Notes: generated by a model not told the origin, from the sequence alone. A stretch of DNA of 40,915 nucleotides from Muribaculaceae bacterium (GCA_011959405.1 BLLX01000009.1:1-40915), one strand, 5' to 3'; numbered from the stretch's first letter, positions 14,770-24,782 are shown. Numbers and translations: made by a program.

Positions 14770-16815
14770 ATGAAGAAGGAATTCAAACGGACTCTGGTGA
14801 CCACGGCTCTTCCCTATGCCAACGGTCCGGTTCATATAGGACATCTGGCCGGGGTGTATGTGCCCGCCGATATTTACACAAGGTTTTTGCGCCTTAACGG
14901 TGAAGAGGTGATGATGATAGGCGGCAGCGACGAACACGGTGTGCCCATCACCATCAAGGCCAAGCGCGAGGGAGTGACACCACAGGATATTGTAGACCGC
15001 TATCACACCATAATCAAGGATTCAATGGCCGGTCTGGGCATATCGTTCGATGTATATTCTCGTACTACTTCTGATACACATCATGCCATGGCGAGCGAAT
15101 TCTTCCGCACTCTTTATGACAAGGGTGAGTTTGTGGAACGTTCGTCCATGCAGCTGTATGATGAGAAGGCCGGGCAGTTTCTGGCCGACCGCTATGTGAC
15201 GGGCGAATGTCCGCATTGTCATAATCCCCGCGCCTACGGCGACCAGTGCGAGTCATGTGGCACGTCGCTTGCACCGACTGATCTTATCAATCCGCGCAGC
15301 GCGCTGACCGACACCGTTCCTGTGATGAAAGAGACGTTTCACTGGTATCTGCCGCTGGACAAGTGGGAAGATTACTTGCGCCGTTGGATACTTGACGGCC
15401 ACAAGGAGTGGCGGTCCAATGTCTACGGTCAGTGCAAGTCGTGGCTCGACATGGGGCTGCAGCCGCGTGCCGTGAGCCGTGATCTCGACTGGGGCGTGCC
15501 TGTGCCGGTTGAAGGGGCCGAGGGCAAGGTGCTCTATGTGTGGTTTGACGCCCCCATAGGATATATTTCCAACACCAAGGAGCTCTGCCCGGATTCATGG
15601 GAGAAGTGGTGGAAGGATCCGGAAACGCGTATAATCAATTTTATCGGCAAGGACAATATAGTGTTCCATTGCATAGTCTTCCCTGCCATGCTCAGCGCGT
15701 ATGGCGACGGCTATCAGCTTCCCGACAATGTTCCGGCAAATGAGTTCCTTAATCTTGAGGGAGACAAAATATCCACTTCGCGCAACTGGGCGGTGTGGCT
15801 TCATGAATATCTGGAAGATTTCCCTGGCAAGCAGGATGTGTTGCGCTATGTTCTGACTGCCAATGCTCCTGAAACCAAGGACAATGATTTCACATGGGCG
15901 GATTTTCAGGCACGCAATAATAACGAGCTTGTGGCCATACTTGGCAATTTCGTAAACCGTGCTTTGGTGCTTACGCAGAAATATTTCGGTGGAGAGGTGC
16001 CTGCCTGCGGAGAGCTGATGCCTGTGGATGCCGGCGTGTTTGACGAAATTCGGTCACTCAAGGAATCCATATCCTCGAATATAAGGGATTTCCATTTCAG
16101 GGACGCTCTCAAGGAAGCAATGAACATGGCCCGCGTGGGCAACCGATATCTTCAGGAGACAGAACCGTGGAAGCTGGCCAAGACGGATATGGCCCGTACG
16201 GCCACTATTCTCAATGTGGCGTTGCAGATCACGGCAAACCTTGCCGTGGCATTTGAACCTTTCCTGCCATTTATGAGTGGGAAGCTATGTGGTATACTGC
16301 ATCTTGATTCTGTGGACTGGGATATGCTCGGCTGCGATTCTCTGCTTGCCGCAGGTGTAAAGCTCGGAGAGCCTGAGCTCCTTTTCGAGAAGATTGATGA
16401 CGCAGCCGTTCAGGCCCAGATCGACAAACTCAACCGTGCCAAGGAAGCCAACGCTTTGGCAGCATGGAAACCGGAGCCGCAGAGCGCCGATGTGGATATC
16501 GACACGTTTGGCAGATGTGACATAAGGGTGGGCACTGTGCTTGAGTGTAAGCGTGTGCCGAAAGCCGACAAACTGCTGCAGTTCCTTATTGACGACGGCA
16601 CCGGTTCGCCCCGTACAATAGTCAGCGGTATTGCCAAGTATTATGATCCTGAGCAATTGACAGGGCGTCAGATATGCTATATTGCCAATCTTCCGCCGCG
16701 CAAACTGCGTGGAGTGGAGAGTTGCGGCATGATTCTGTCTGCTGTAAGCTCAGACGGTTCGCTGGTGGTTATAGGCCCGACAGGACCGGTGGCACCCGGA
16801 TCGAAAGTAGGATAG
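14770..16815 (+). CDS. metG: methionyl-tRNA synthetase
   Basis: Charges tRNA-Met for initiation and elongation. The 681-residue protein carries the class I HIGH motif (VHIGHL, about residue 18), a zinc-knuckle with C-x2-C...C-x2-C ([18 protein letters not shown], about 144-161), the KMSKS-equivalent GDKISTSRN near 334, an anticodon-binding helical domain, and a C-terminal EMAP/Trbp111-like tRNA-binding domain ([19 protein letters not shown] to the end). The ATG at 14770 fits better than the upstream in-frame TTG at 14764. ansA follows after 27 bases, so the two may share a transcript. Confidence 0.97.
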   Translation: MKKEFKRTLVTTALPYANGPVHIGHLAGVYVPADIYTRFLRLNGEEVMMIGGSDEHGVPITIKAKREGVTPQDIVDRYHTIIKDSMAGLGISFDVYSRTTSDTHHAMASEFFRTLYDKGEFVERSSMQLYDEKAGQFLADRYVTGECPHCHNPRAYGDQCESCGTSLAPTDLINPRSALTDTVPVMKETFHWYLPLDKWEDYLRRWILDGHKEWRSNVYGQCKSWLDMGLQPRAVSRDLDWGVPVPVEGAEGKVLYVWFDAPIGYISNTKELCPDSWEKWWKDPETRIINFIGKDNIVFHCIVFPAMLSAYGDGYQLPDNVPANEFLNLEGDKISTSRNWAVWLHEYLEDFPGKQDVLRYVLTANAPETKDNDFTWADFQARNNNELVAILGNFVNRALVLTQKYFGGEVPACGELMPVDAGVFDEIRSLKESISSNIRDFHFRDALKEAMNMARVGNRYLQETEPWKLAKTDMARTATILNVALQITANLAVAFEPFLPFMSGKLCGILHLDSVDWDMLGCDSLLAAGVKLGEPELLFEKIDDAAVQAQIDKLNRAKEANALAAWKPEPQSADVDIDTFGRCDIRVGTVLECKRVPKADKLLQFLIDDGTGSPRTIVSGIAKYYDPEQLTGRQICYIANLPPRKLRGVESCGMILSAVSSDGSLVVIGPTGPVAPGSKVG

Positions 16816-16842
16816 TCTTTACATATTTAATATTCAAGGAGA

Positions 16843-17877
16843 ATGAAACCCAAAATTCTGATAATCTATACAGGTGGCACGATCGGAATGATTGAGAATC
16901 AGCAGACGGGCGCACTTGAGCCGTTTGATTTTGATCATCTGATTGACAATGTGCCTAAAATCAAGATGCTGGATTATCAGATAGATAATGTGCAGGTGTC
17001 GCCGCCGATAGATTCAAGCGACATGAGTCCGGATAGGTGGACGGAGATAGCGTGTCATATACGAGACAACTATGATTCGTTTGATGGGTTCGTCGTTCTC
17101 CACGGCACAGATACGATGGCCTATACCGCTTCTGCATTGTCTTTTATGATGGAAAACATGCATAAGCCGGTAATTATCACAGGTTCGCAGCTGCCTATCG
17201 GCGAAGTCCGGACCGACGGTGAGGAAAATCTGATCACAGCTCTGCAGATTGCTGCGGCTACCCGTAGCAACGGACAGCCTGTAGTACAGGAAGTCGCGAT
17301 ATTGTTTGAGAATTATTTGTGGCGCGGAAACAGGGCAACCAAAATGAGCGCTGACAATTTCAATGCCTTCAAGAGCAATAATTATCCTCCTTTGGCAAGA
17401 ATAGGACTTGGCATAAATTACAATCATGAGGCTCTGATGCGCCACTATGTCGAGGCGCCGGTGAACCTTAGGGTGGCCATGGACACAAACGTGATGTTCA
17501 TAGATCTTTATCCAGGCATGACGGAAGCCATTCTCAGGCATCAGTTCAATACTCCTGGAGTAAAAGGAGTGGTCCTGAAAACTTTCGGCGCCGGTAATAC
17601 TCCTTCGTCCAAGTGGTTTGTCAACGTGATATCTGAAGCGGTGGACCGAGGGATCGTGGTGTTGAACGTGACACAGTGTGTCAACGGTGGAGTCCATGAA
17701 AAACGTTATGTATCGTCGGACCGTCTTGCTGCCGTAGGGGTGATTTCCGGACATGACATCACTTCTGAAGCAGCCATTACAAAACTTATGTTTTTATTTG
17801 GACTGGGGTTGTCGTCTGATGAAGTAAAGCGGGCGCTGCTCCGCCCGATCGCCGGAGAAATGACTGTGCCGGAATGA
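16843..17877 (+). CDS. ansA: type I L-asparaginase
   Basis: Hydrolyses asparagine to aspartate and ammonia. The 344-residue protein has the N-terminal signature ILIIYTGGTIGM with the nucleophilic Thr, the second catalytic motif VVLHGTDTMAYTASALSF near residues 85-102, and GVVLKTFGAGNTP of the C-terminal domain. There is no signal peptide, so this is the cytoplasmic type I enzyme. Lies 27 bases after metG and 30 before the next gene. Confidence 0.94.
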   Translation: MKPKILIIYTGGTIGMIENQQTGALEPFDFDHLIDNVPKIKMLDYQIDNVQVSPPIDSSDMSPDRWTEIACHIRDNYDSFDGFVVLHGTDTMAYTASALSFMMENMHKPVIITGSQLPIGEVRTDGEENLITALQIAAATRSNGQPVVQEVAILFENYLWRGNRATKMSADNFNAFKSNNYPPLARIGLGINYNHEALMRHYVEAPVNLRVAMDTNVMFIDLYPGMTEAILRHQFNTPGVKGVVLKTFGAGNTPSSKWFVNVISEAVDRGIVVLNVTQCVNGGVHEKRYVSSDRLAAVGVISGHDITSEAAITKLMFLFGLGLSSDEVKRALLRPIAGEMTVPE

Positions 17878-17907
17878 TATTTAAGGACAGATACTGCGGA
17901 GTGAGAG

Positions 17908-18990
17908 ATGGCTATGGATTATCATAAGGCGGTGAACGGCGGAATTGAAATGACAGTGCGGACTTTTGCCACATCGGCAGGCCGGCGTCAGTCACATGCC
18001 ATACTGTCGGCCGATCCTATGCTGCCTGGACGAAGCCAGTTTGACGCTATGCGCCGTGCGGTGGCCGTGCTGCCGGTATCGTTTGGAATGACTCCGGTTT
18101 TCGCCCGTTTTTTTGTAAGCGACGCCGCTAATCAGTCCCCGCTGCTTGATGACGTGCTCGGCTGTCCTTACTCCATCGTCGAGCAGCCGCCGTCCGGAGG
18201 TGTGAAAGTCGCAGCTCTGGTGCTTATGGAGGATGAGCCTGCCGCGGATGCGGCACTGACTCATCTATATACTCCCGACAAGGCTCCTGCTGGTGACTCG
18301 GAGAGGGCTACAGAGGAGATTCTTCGTGACTATGCTTCGGATGTGTCGCTTTTGGATGAATGTGTGCGCACATGGTTTTTTGTCGGTGATATTGACAACA
18401 ATTATGCCGGCATGGTGCGTGGGCGCAACACTGTGTTTGCAGAGCGTGGGCTGACTCCTTCGACGCATTTTATCGCGTCCACCGGTATCGGCGGACGTGG
18501 CGCGGATCATCGTGCGCCGGTGGTGTTCAACGCATACGCCATACGTGGCCTGCGGTCCGGTCAGGTGAGCTATCTCAAGGCATTGTCAAATCTTAACCCG
18601 ACGATTGAATATGGCGTGGCATTCGAAAGGGCTACCGCGGTGGATTTTGCAGACAGGCGCATGGTGCTTGTGAGCGGCACAGCAAGCATAGACAACAAGG
18701 GTGAGGTGGTGCATCATGGCGATGTTGTGGCCCAGACCGACAGAATGCTTGACAATGTCGGAGCGTTGCTGGCTGAGGGCGGTTGCGGAGTTGACGATAT
18801 GATCCATGCGGTGGTGTATCTGCGCGATCAGGCTGATTTTCGCGTGGTCTGCAATCTGTTGGCCTGCCGCCTGCCGCATGTTCCGTTGGTGGTGGTGCAT
18901 GCACCTGTGTGTCGGCCGGGCTGGCTTATAGAGATGGAGTGTATGGCCGTAGTGGCCAGAGATCAGAATCGTCTATTCCCGGAATTTTGA
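17908..18990 (+). CDS. chorismatase-like (FkbO/Hyg5-type) Rid-fold protein
   Basis: A 360-residue cytoplasmic protein. The C-terminal half matches the pattern I know from FkbO/Hyg5 chorismatases, which carry a Rid/YjgF-like fold: VRTWFFVGDID (153-163), Arg171-Arg173 followed by NTVFAE, GVAFERA (236-242), LVSGTASIDNKG (254-265), HHGDVVAQT (269-277) and CRPGWLIEME (335-344) with a Rid-type Glu342. The N-terminal half (about 45-110) may be a degenerate copy of the same fold. Chorismatases turn chorismate into dihydroxy-dienoate or hydroxybenzoate plus pyruvate; the substrate here is unproven and no aromatic-polymer genes are adjacent. A two-domain Rid-family protein without chorismatase activity is the main alternative. 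The lipoprotein gene starts 2 bases after the stop. Confidence 0.65.
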   Translation: MAMDYHKAVNGGIEMTVRTFATSAGRRQSHAILSADPMLPGRSQFDAMRRAVAVLPVSFGMTPVFARFFVSDAANQSPLLDDVLGCPYSIVEQPPSGGVKVAALVLMEDEPAADAALTHLYTPDKAPAGDSERATEEILRDYASDVSLLDECVRTWFFVGDIDNNYAGMVRGRNTVFAERGLTPSTHFIASTGIGGRGADHRAPVVFNAYAIRGLRSGQVSYLKALSNLNPTIEYGVAFERATAVDFADRRMVLVSGTASIDNKGEVVHHGDVVAQTDRMLDNVGALLAEGGCGVDDMIHAVVYLRDQADFRVVCNLLACRLPHVPLVVVHAPVCRPGWLIEMECMAVVARDQNRLFPEF

Positions 18991-18992
18991 TC

Positions 18993-19520
18993 ATGATTAG
19001 GATAATGTTGGCTGTGGCCATGGTTTCAGGTATGATTCTGTCGGCCTGCTCGGTTTCGCGTAGTGCAGAAAGTCGGATCGTGGAGCAGAAAACCGACGTT
19101 GGCAATCAGCCGGCTGCGGCTGTGAAAAAAGCCAGGATATACAGAATGTCGGGAAACTATTCCGCTAATGTGGCCATAGAGGTCGGCGATGACGGGCGGC
19201 TTATCAGCTATCCGGCGCCAGGCGATATCACGGCCGGTTCTGCCCCTGTGCCGCTGGCAGGAGGGTATTGGCTCGACCGCCGCGGAGTGACTTTGCAGAG
19301 CCGGTTTACCACGTATTCCATAGACACTTATAGAACGTTGACGGATATTCCTTCGCATGGCGATCTGTTGCGGTCGGTGATTCCCGGAGCTGTTGTGGTG
19401 GAGGTGGTGGACCTACCGCTGAACGCGACTGACGCTGTGGCCGATACGGCAGTGGTGAACAGGCTGATACGGACTGGCCGTATAGGAGCCGTTCCGGTAC
19501 TTTCTCCATTGCCGGACTAA
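18993..19520 (+). CDS. unrecognised lipoprotein
   Basis: A 175-residue protein with a lipoprotein signal peptide (lipobox ILSAC, Cys about 19). The mature part is soluble with no motif I recognise; the middle contains a short YxxSGNYSANVAIEVGDDGRL stretch and a segment with YWLDRRGV. The frame stays open upstream into the previous gene, but the ATG at 18993 gives the signal peptide directly. It sits 2 bases after the chorismatase-like gene and is almost certainly co-transcribed with it. Confidence 0.7.
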   Translation: MIRIMLAVAMVSGMILSACSVSRSAESRIVEQKTDVGNQPAAAVKKARIYRMSGNYSANVAIEVGDDGRLISYPAPGDITAGSAPVPLAGGYWLDRRGVTLQSRFTTYSIDTYRTLTDIPSHGDLLRSVIPGAVVVEVVDLPLNATDAVADTAVVNRLIRTGRIGAVPVLSPLPD

Positions 19521-19525
19521 GTTTT

Positions 19526-19557
19526 TTTGCAAAAAATCGAAATAATTCATACCTTTG
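19526..19557 (+). promoter_or_regulatory. promoter for the small membrane protein-PstS-like-TPR genes
   Basis: TTTG at 19526-19529 and TACCTTTG at 19550-19557 with a 20-base spacer, a full Bacteroidetes-type promoter 72 bases ahead of the ATG at 19630. Confidence 0.7.
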
Positions 19558-19629
19558 TGACATTCTGCGCTTTGTAGCGAACATTGTCGCGCATGCCAAC
19601 GTTACCTTAGTAATCAAAATTAAGTAGCT

Positions 19630-19902
19630 ATGAAAGAATTGGACGACGAACATAAACAGTCTCTACTTGACACCAATGCGCGTCAACGCACCTCGGGCAC
19701 AGGTACTCCTAAGGTCATGTACACAGTCTTCGGAATCTTCATGATTGTGATATACGTGGGCATGGGTGTGCTGCTTCTGCTCAACTTCTTCAGGTGGGAA
19801 CCTAACTGGGCGTGGATACGCTATACGGCGGCGGGCATGTTCATACTCTATGGAATATGGCGTGCTTACCGGCAATTCAAGGGTATAGATTCAAACATCT
19901 GA
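19630..19902 (+). CDS. small two-helix membrane protein
   Basis: A 90-residue protein with a polar N-terminus (1-28), two hydrophobic helices (about 29-52 and 60-77) separated by a short loop with two Trp residues, and a basic C-terminal tail. Similar small proteins precede PstS-like and TPR genes near ExbD/TonB clusters in Bacteroidales, from memory; here no exbB, exbD or tonB is present. A full promoter lies upstream and the PstS-like gene begins 7 bases downstream. No function is assigned. Confidence 0.7.
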   Translation: MKELDDEHKQSLLDTNARQRTSGTGTPKVMYTVFGIFMIVIYVGMGVLLLLNFFRWEPNWAWIRYTAAGMFILYGIWRAYRQFKGIDSNI

Positions 19903-19909
19903 TATTTGA

Positions 19910-20911
19910 ATGAAGTTGAAACTTTTCCTTTCCGGTTTATTCGTCACATTGCTGCTGAGCGCATGCGGTGGCGGCGGATCGTCACAGTCCGGTCCCAAGG
20001 TGGAACGGATGACTCTGGTGTGTGATGCCTCGTTTGAAAACATCATGTCGCAGGAGATAGATGTGTTTGAGTATTCCTACAACAACAAACGTCGTCAGGC
20101 CTGGGTGATACCTTATTATGTGTCGCAGCGTGAAGCAATAGACTCGCTGATGGATCCGGATAACTCTGTTAGGACCATAGTGACAGCGCGCCGTCTGACC
20201 AAACAGGAAAAAGCCCGTCTGCACAACCGCAAACTGAAGCCGCGTGAACAGCGCATAGCCGTCGACGCCATCGCGCTGATCGTGAACGAAAAAAATCCGC
20301 AGGATGTCATATCGCTCAAGGAACTCAGACAGATACTTTCCGGCGAGATAAAGACCTGGGATGAAATGTGGCCCACCAAACTCGATACCATCAGGGTGGT
20401 GTTTGACCAGAACGGCTCAAGTATAATGCAGTTTATGCGCGACTCTATATGCGGTGGCGTCAGATTTGGCTCCAACGTGTATGCAGAGCAGTCGGCACGC
20501 GATGTGTTTGACGCTGTCACTTCTCGCCCCAACGCTCTCGGCATCGTGGGAGTGAGCTGGGTCAGCGCCGACATGGACGGTACTGTGATATCCAAAGAAG
20601 AGATGAGGGCGCGGTCCACAGCCAACGACACGACCATGCTGGAGTTTAATCCGGCGATCAAGGTGATGGCTGTGGCCGGCGACGGATCTGTGCAGGCCTA
20701 CAAACCGTATCAGGCCTATATTTTTGACGGTCGGTATCCGTTGTTTCGCTCGGTGTATATGATCACCACCACGGTGGGTGGTACGCTTAACAACGCATTT
20801 TATTCATTTGTCACAGGTATGCAGGGACAGAAAGTGATTCAACTCACAGGAGTGCTCCCGGCCATAGTCCAGCCGCGCATGGTCAATGTGTCGACGGCAG
20901 GAGCGCAATAA
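19910..20911 (+). CDS. PstS-like phosphate-binding-type lipoprotein
   Basis: A 333-residue periplasmic-binding-protein-like (PBP type 2) lipoprotein; signal peptide with lipobox LLSAC (Cys about 19). Features of the PstS group are a DxSFxNI-like start to the mature protein, an IAVDAIALIVNEKNP core strand, the loop LKELRQILSGEIKTWDEM and a phosphate-site-like DQNGSSIMQFMRD. No ABC transporter genes adjoin, so phosphate uptake by this protein is not assured; in Bacteroidales such genes often accompany TonB-complex genes. The TPR gene follows after 74 bases. Confidence 0.82.
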   Translation: MKLKLFLSGLFVTLLLSACGGGGSSQSGPKVERMTLVCDASFENIMSQEIDVFEYSYNNKRRQAWVIPYYVSQREAIDSLMDPDNSVRTIVTARRLTKQEKARLHNRKLKPREQRIAVDAIALIVNEKNPQDVISLKELRQILSGEIKTWDEMWPTKLDTIRVVFDQNGSSIMQFMRDSICGGVRFGSNVYAEQSARDVFDAVTSRPNALGIVGVSWVSADMDGTVISKEEMRARSTANDTTMLEFNPAIKVMAVAGDGSVQAYKPYQAYIFDGRYPLFRSVYMITTTVGGTLNNAFYSFVTGMQGQKVIQLTGVLPAIVQPRMVNVSTAGAQ

Positions 20912-20985
20912 ATAAACCCTTTTTTGCGTCATATATCTAAAGTAAATAAACCAAAAAACATAATATAGCAATTAACAGAAAAGCA

Positions 20986-22626
20986 ATGAACCTCAAACAC
21001 CTCCTGATCACTGCGGTGTGCGCTGCTGCCGCTCTTTCCGCTTCGGCCCAGGGCCAGGGATACCTCGACGGTGTCGACTATTTCAAAGTAGAACAGTATG
21101 ACAATGCCCGTGAGATCCTTGAACGTACGCTCAACGACGGATCTACCGACAAGGCTACCGCATATTATTATCTCGGTCAGATCGCGCTGTTCAACAACGA
21201 TCAGGCCACTGCACAGGACTATTTTAACAAAGGTATTTCCGCAGACTCGAAGAACGGTCTCAATTATGTGGGTATGGGTGCTCTCGCTCTGAAGCAGGGC
21301 AATGCCGCGGAAGCTAAAAACCAGTTTAAGGCTGCGGTCAAGGCTGACAAGTCGGCCGAGACGAATGTGGCCGTTGCCCGTGCATACTTCAATGCTGATC
21401 CTGTGCTCTATGCCAAGGAGTATGAGGATTACATGAAGGATGCTTCGAAACGCGACAAATCATGCCCCGATATTTATGTGATGCAGGGCGACAAATATCT
21501 GGCTGAAAAGCAGATCGGTGATGCCGCTGCCGCTTATGAGAATGCGATATTCTATACAGGTAACAATGTGAAGCCCGAAGCCTATGTGAAGTATGCCAAC
21601 GCATACGTGCATGCCAATCCCAAGCTGACGGTCAGCAAACTTGAGGAGCTGCTTGAAAAAATGCCTAATTCCGCTCTGGCTCAGCGTGAGTACGCTGAAA
21701 AGCTGTATGAAACCGACCATTGGTCGGACGCAGCTGTGGAATACGGCAAATACATGAAAAATCCCAATCACTTCATTCAGGATGAAGAGCGTTATGTGGC
21801 ACTGCTTTATTTCGGCAAGAAGTATGCACAGAGTTATAAACTCGCCGGTGAGATACTCGCTAAGAATCCCGAGTCGTTCCAGATGCGCCGTATGCGTTTC
21901 CTGAACCAGGTGGACATGGGTCACAATGCCGCAGCCATGGAGCGCGCAAAAGAGTTCTTTGCCATGACTCCTCCGGCCAATAACCGTTTTACCTCCAATG
22001 ACTACACTCAGTATGCCCGGCTTCTGAACAAGATGGACCGAGAGGATGAGGCCCTGCCTTATTTCGAGAAGGCTGTGGAGACAAATCCCGACAAGGCTGA
22101 TGCATATCGCGATCTGGCCGACGCATATTACAAGGCCAAGAACTATGAGGGCGCTGTGGCCAATCAGGAAAAATATATGGCGGCTGGCGAAAGCGACTAT
22201 TATGACTACTATACCATTTCCGGTTACTATATGACTCACATGAGTAAGATGGAGGCCGAAGCTCCCGAGCGTGCCGAAATTGCCAAGAAGGCTATTGCCG
22301 CTATTGATTCGTCTCTTGTGGTCAAAGGTGAGGACCCCCGTTATCAGCAGCGTAAGGCTCGTATCCTTATCGTTGCCAACAATAACGAAGTTCCCGAAGA
22401 AGCCGTGCAGGTCTACAATGTTATTCTCGAACAACTCAACAAAGATCCGGAAAATCTGGAAAAATACGTAAATCTGTATAAGGAATCATACCAGATGATC
22501 GCCGGTTATTATCATAAAAACAAAGACTTTGCCAAGGCGGTGGAGTATTATGAAAAGATGCTTGAGCTTGATCCTGAAAACGAAGCTCTTAAGAAGTATG
22601 TGGATAATCTGAGAAAGCGTATCTGA
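20986..22626 (+). CDS. secreted tetratricopeptide-repeat protein
   Basis: A 546-residue protein with a signal peptide (cleavage after SASAQ, about 22) followed by many TPR units from about residue 28 to the end. Clear units include YDNAREILERTLNDGS.., ATAQDYFNKGISADSKN, DEALPYFEKAVETNPDKADA and the last, FAKAVEYYEKMLELDPENEA. It is probably a periplasmic scaffold that works with the upstream PstS-like lipoprotein. It ends just before a strong terminator. Confidence 0.88.
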   Translation: MNLKHLLITAVCAAAALSASAQGQGYLDGVDYFKVEQYDNAREILERTLNDGSTDKATAYYYLGQIALFNNDQATAQDYFNKGISADSKNGLNYVGMGALALKQGNAAEAKNQFKAAVKADKSAETNVAVARAYFNADPVLYAKEYEDYMKDASKRDKSCPDIYVMQGDKYLAEKQIGDAAAAYENAIFYTGNNVKPEAYVKYANAYVHANPKLTVSKLEELLEKMPNSALAQREYAEKLYETDHWSDAAVEYGKYMKNPNHFIQDEERYVALLYFGKKYAQSYKLAGEILAKNPESFQMRRMRFLNQVDMGHNAAAMERAKEFFAMTPPANNRFTSNDYTQYARLLNKMDREDEALPYFEKAVETNPDKADAYRDLADAYYKAKNYEGAVANQEKYMAAGESDYYDYYTISGYYMTHMSKMEAEAPERAEIAKKAIAAIDSSLVVKGEDPRYQQRKARILIVANNNEVPEEAVQVYNVILEQLNKDPENLEKYVNLYKESYQMIAGYYHKNKDFAKAVEYYEKMLELDPENEALKKYVDNLRKRI

Positions 22627-22647
22627 TACTTTATTGAAGATATATTG

Positions 22648-22697
22648 AAAACGACGGAAGCCGGTGCTGTAATTGGAGCCGGCTTTTGTCGTTTTTG
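22648..22697 (+). terminator. terminator after the TPR gene
   Basis: Long hairpin: AAAACGAC...AAGCCGG pairs with CCGGCTT...GTCGTTTT around a loop of about 13 bases, and a T run follows. The T run also contains the -33 box of the prfA promoter. Confidence 0.88.
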
Positions 22698-22725
22698 TGC
22701 GAATGGGGAACTTTTAGTAAATTTG
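22694..22725 (+). promoter_or_regulatory. prfA promoter, overlapping the upstream terminator
   Basis: TTTG at 22694-22697 lies inside the terminator T tract, and TAAATTTG at 22718-22725 is the -7 box after a 20-base spacer. prfA starts at 22754. Confidence 0.65.
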
Positions 22726-22753
22726 TGGAAAATTTAAACTTCGTTCATCATAT

Positions 22754-23863
22754 ATGGCAGAAAACTCATTGTTGCAACGCCTTGAAGGCATTGATGCGCG
22801 CTTCGAGGAAGTGAGCACACTGATTACCGACCCTTCTGTGATCGCCGATATGCGTCGCTATGTGCGTCTGACCAAGGAGTATAAGGACCTTGAACGTCTG
22901 GTTGCCGCTACACGTCGCTATAGAAATCTGCTGGGCAATGTGGAAGAAGCGCGGCAGGTGCTTGAAACGGAGCGTGATGATGAACTGCGGACGCTTGCCA
23001 AAGAGGAGATTGATGCGGCCGCGTCGGCTATCCCGGAAATTGAGGAGGAGATAAAACTGCTGCTTATTCCCGCAGACCCCGAGGATGGCAAGAATGCCAT
23101 AGTCGAGATCCGTGGTGGAACCGGAGGTGATGAAGCGGCATTGTTTGCCGGCGACCTGTTCAAGATGTATTCCAAGTACTGTGAGTCCAGAGGTTGGAGC
23201 GTGGCTGTGACATCGTTCAGCGAGGGCACTGCCGGAGGATTCAAGGAGATCGTTTTTGCTGTTAGCGGCGACGGTGTTTATGGTGTGCTTAAATATGAAA
23301 GCGGAGTGCACCGGGTGCAGCGTGTGCCTGCCACCGAGACCCAGGGCCGTGTACACACGTCGGCAGCTACTGTGGCTGTGCTTCCGGAAGCGGAGGAGTT
23401 TGATGTGGAGATCAATGAAGGCGAGATCAAATGGGATACTTTCCGTTCGGGAGGAGCCGGCGGACAGAATGTGAACAAAGTCGAATCGGGAGTGCGTCTG
23501 CGCTATATATGGCGTAATCCTGTCACCGGCGAGAGCGAGGAGATACTGATCGAATGTACCGAAACCCGCGACCAGCCCAAGAACAAAGAGCGCGCGCTGA
23601 GCCGTCTGCGCACTTTCATATACGACAAAGAGCACCAGAAGTATATAGACGACATTGCTTCACGTCGAAAGACCCTTGTGTCCACCGGCGACCGTTCAGC
23701 CAAGATACGCACTTATAACTATCCTCAGGGACGCATCACCGATCACAGGATCAATTATACGATATACAACCTTCCCGCTTTTGTGGGCGGTGATATACAG
23801 GAATGTATCGACCGGCTCATCATAGCTGAGAATGCTGAAAAACTTAAATTTTCCGAACTTTAA
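22754..23863 (+). CDS. prfA: peptide chain release factor 1
   Basis: Recognises UAA and UAG in the ribosomal A site and triggers peptide release. The 369-residue protein has the RF1 codon-recognition tripeptide PAT (in RVPATETQGRVHTSA) and the catalytic GGQ in GGAGGQNVNKVESG. PAT rather than SPF separates RF1 from RF2. The N-terminal coiled coil (about 5-100) is present. Length is normal. pyrF follows after 18 bases, so the two are probably co-transcribed. Confidence 0.97.
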   Translation: MAENSLLQRLEGIDARFEEVSTLITDPSVIADMRRYVRLTKEYKDLERLVAATRRYRNLLGNVEEARQVLETERDDELRTLAKEEIDAAASAIPEIEEEIKLLLIPADPEDGKNAIVEIRGGTGGDEAALFAGDLFKMYSKYCESRGWSVAVTSFSEGTAGGFKEIVFAVSGDGVYGVLKYESGVHRVQRVPATETQGRVHTSAATVAVLPEAEEFDVEINEGEIKWDTFRSGGAGGQNVNKVESGVRLRYIWRNPVTGESEEILIECTETRDQPKNKERALSRLRTFIYDKEHQKYIDDIASRRKTLVSTGDRSAKIRTYNYPQGRITDHRINYTIYNLPAFVGGDIQECIDRLIIAENAEKLKFSEL

Positions 23864-23881
23864 TCAATAGAATAAATAGCC

Positions 23882-24700
23882 ATGACTCGTAAGGATCTTA
23901 TCGGAAACATCGCCCGCAAGGGTTCGTTTCTGTGCGTGGGACTCGATCCCGACATTAAAAAAATTCCGGCCCATCTGCTGACGGAAGAAAACCCACTGCT
24001 GGCCTTCAACAAGGCGATTATCGACGCCACGGCACCCTATTGTGTGGCGTTCAAGCCGAATCTTGCCTTTTTTGAGAGCATGGGAGTGGACGGATGGGTG
24101 GCCTTTGAGGAAACCGTGAAATACATCAGGCAGAATTATCCCGATCAGTTCATTATCGCGGATGCCAAGCGTGGAGACATCGGCAATACTTCGGCTCTGT
24201 ATGCCCGCTCGTTTTTCGAGCATCTTGACGTTGACGCCATTACGGTGGCCCCGTACATGGGCCATGATTCCGTAAAGCCGTTTCTCGGATATCCCGGTAA
24301 GTGGGTGATATTGCTGGCTTTGACTTCCAATCCTGGATCTGCCGATTTTCAGATGATTCCAGACGGCAGCGGCATGCGTCTGTTTGAGCGTGTGCTTGAC
24401 ACGTCGGCGCAATGGGCCGGTCCTGACGAGATGATGTATGTGGTCGGTGCGACGAGAGGTTCCATGTTTGCCGACATACGTCGCCATGCTCCTAAATCGT
24501 TTTTGCTTGTTCCCGGAGTCGGAGCGCAGGGAGGATCGCTTGAGGAAGTGGTGAAATACGGCATGCTTCCGGACGGAGAGTGCGGTCTGTTGGTCAACTC
24601 ATCCCGCGGTATAATATATGCATCGTCGGGCTCTGATTTCGCCGAAGCAGCCGGAGCCGCGGCCAAGGCTCTTGCTTTGGAAATGAAAGTGCTGCTTTGA
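23882..24700 (+). CDS. pyrF: orotidine-5'-phosphate decarboxylase
   Basis: Last step of UMP synthesis: decarboxylates OMP. The 272-residue protein is the longer type 2 form. Visible features are [10 protein letters not shown] near the start, the catalytic [10 protein letters not shown] and [16 protein letters not shown] motif (Lys-x-x-Asp), the [14 protein letters not shown] strand and [14 protein letters not shown] near the phosphate site. Follows prfA by 18 bases and ends ahead of a large inverted repeat. Confidence 0.96.
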   Translation: MTRKDLIGNIARKGSFLCVGLDPDIKKIPAHLLTEENPLLAFNKAIIDATAPYCVAFKPNLAFFESMGVDGWVAFEETVKYIRQNYPDQFIIADAKRGDIGNTSALYARSFFEHLDVDAITVAPYMGHDSVKPFLGYPGKWVILLALTSNPGSADFQMIPDGSGMRLFERVLDTSAQWAGPDEMMYVVGATRGSMFADIRRHAPKSFLLVPGVGAQGGSLEEVVKYGMLPDGECGLLVNSSRGIIYASSGSDFAEAAGAAAKALALEMKVLL

Positions 24701-24733
24701 TTTTCAGGGCCGCCTACAATATTTATAAATAAG

Positions 24734-24782
24734 AAAGATACGGATTTTACTGTTGCAGATATTGGGTAAAATCCGTATCTTT
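24734..24782 (+). terminator. perfect inverted repeat behind pyrF that also carries the M60 promoter
   Basis: AAAGATACGGATTTTAC (24734-24750) and its exact reverse complement (24766-24782) flank a 15-base loop, a 17-bp perfect palindrome. There is only a weak T tail (ending TCTTTG), so it may act as terminator, attenuator or protein-binding site. The promoter of the next gene lies inside it. Confidence 0.65.

Noticed and set aside
18909-18992. Upstream in-frame extension of the lipoprotein gene into the chorismatase-like gene
   Set aside because: The extension precedes a perfect lipoprotein signal and overlaps a supported gene.
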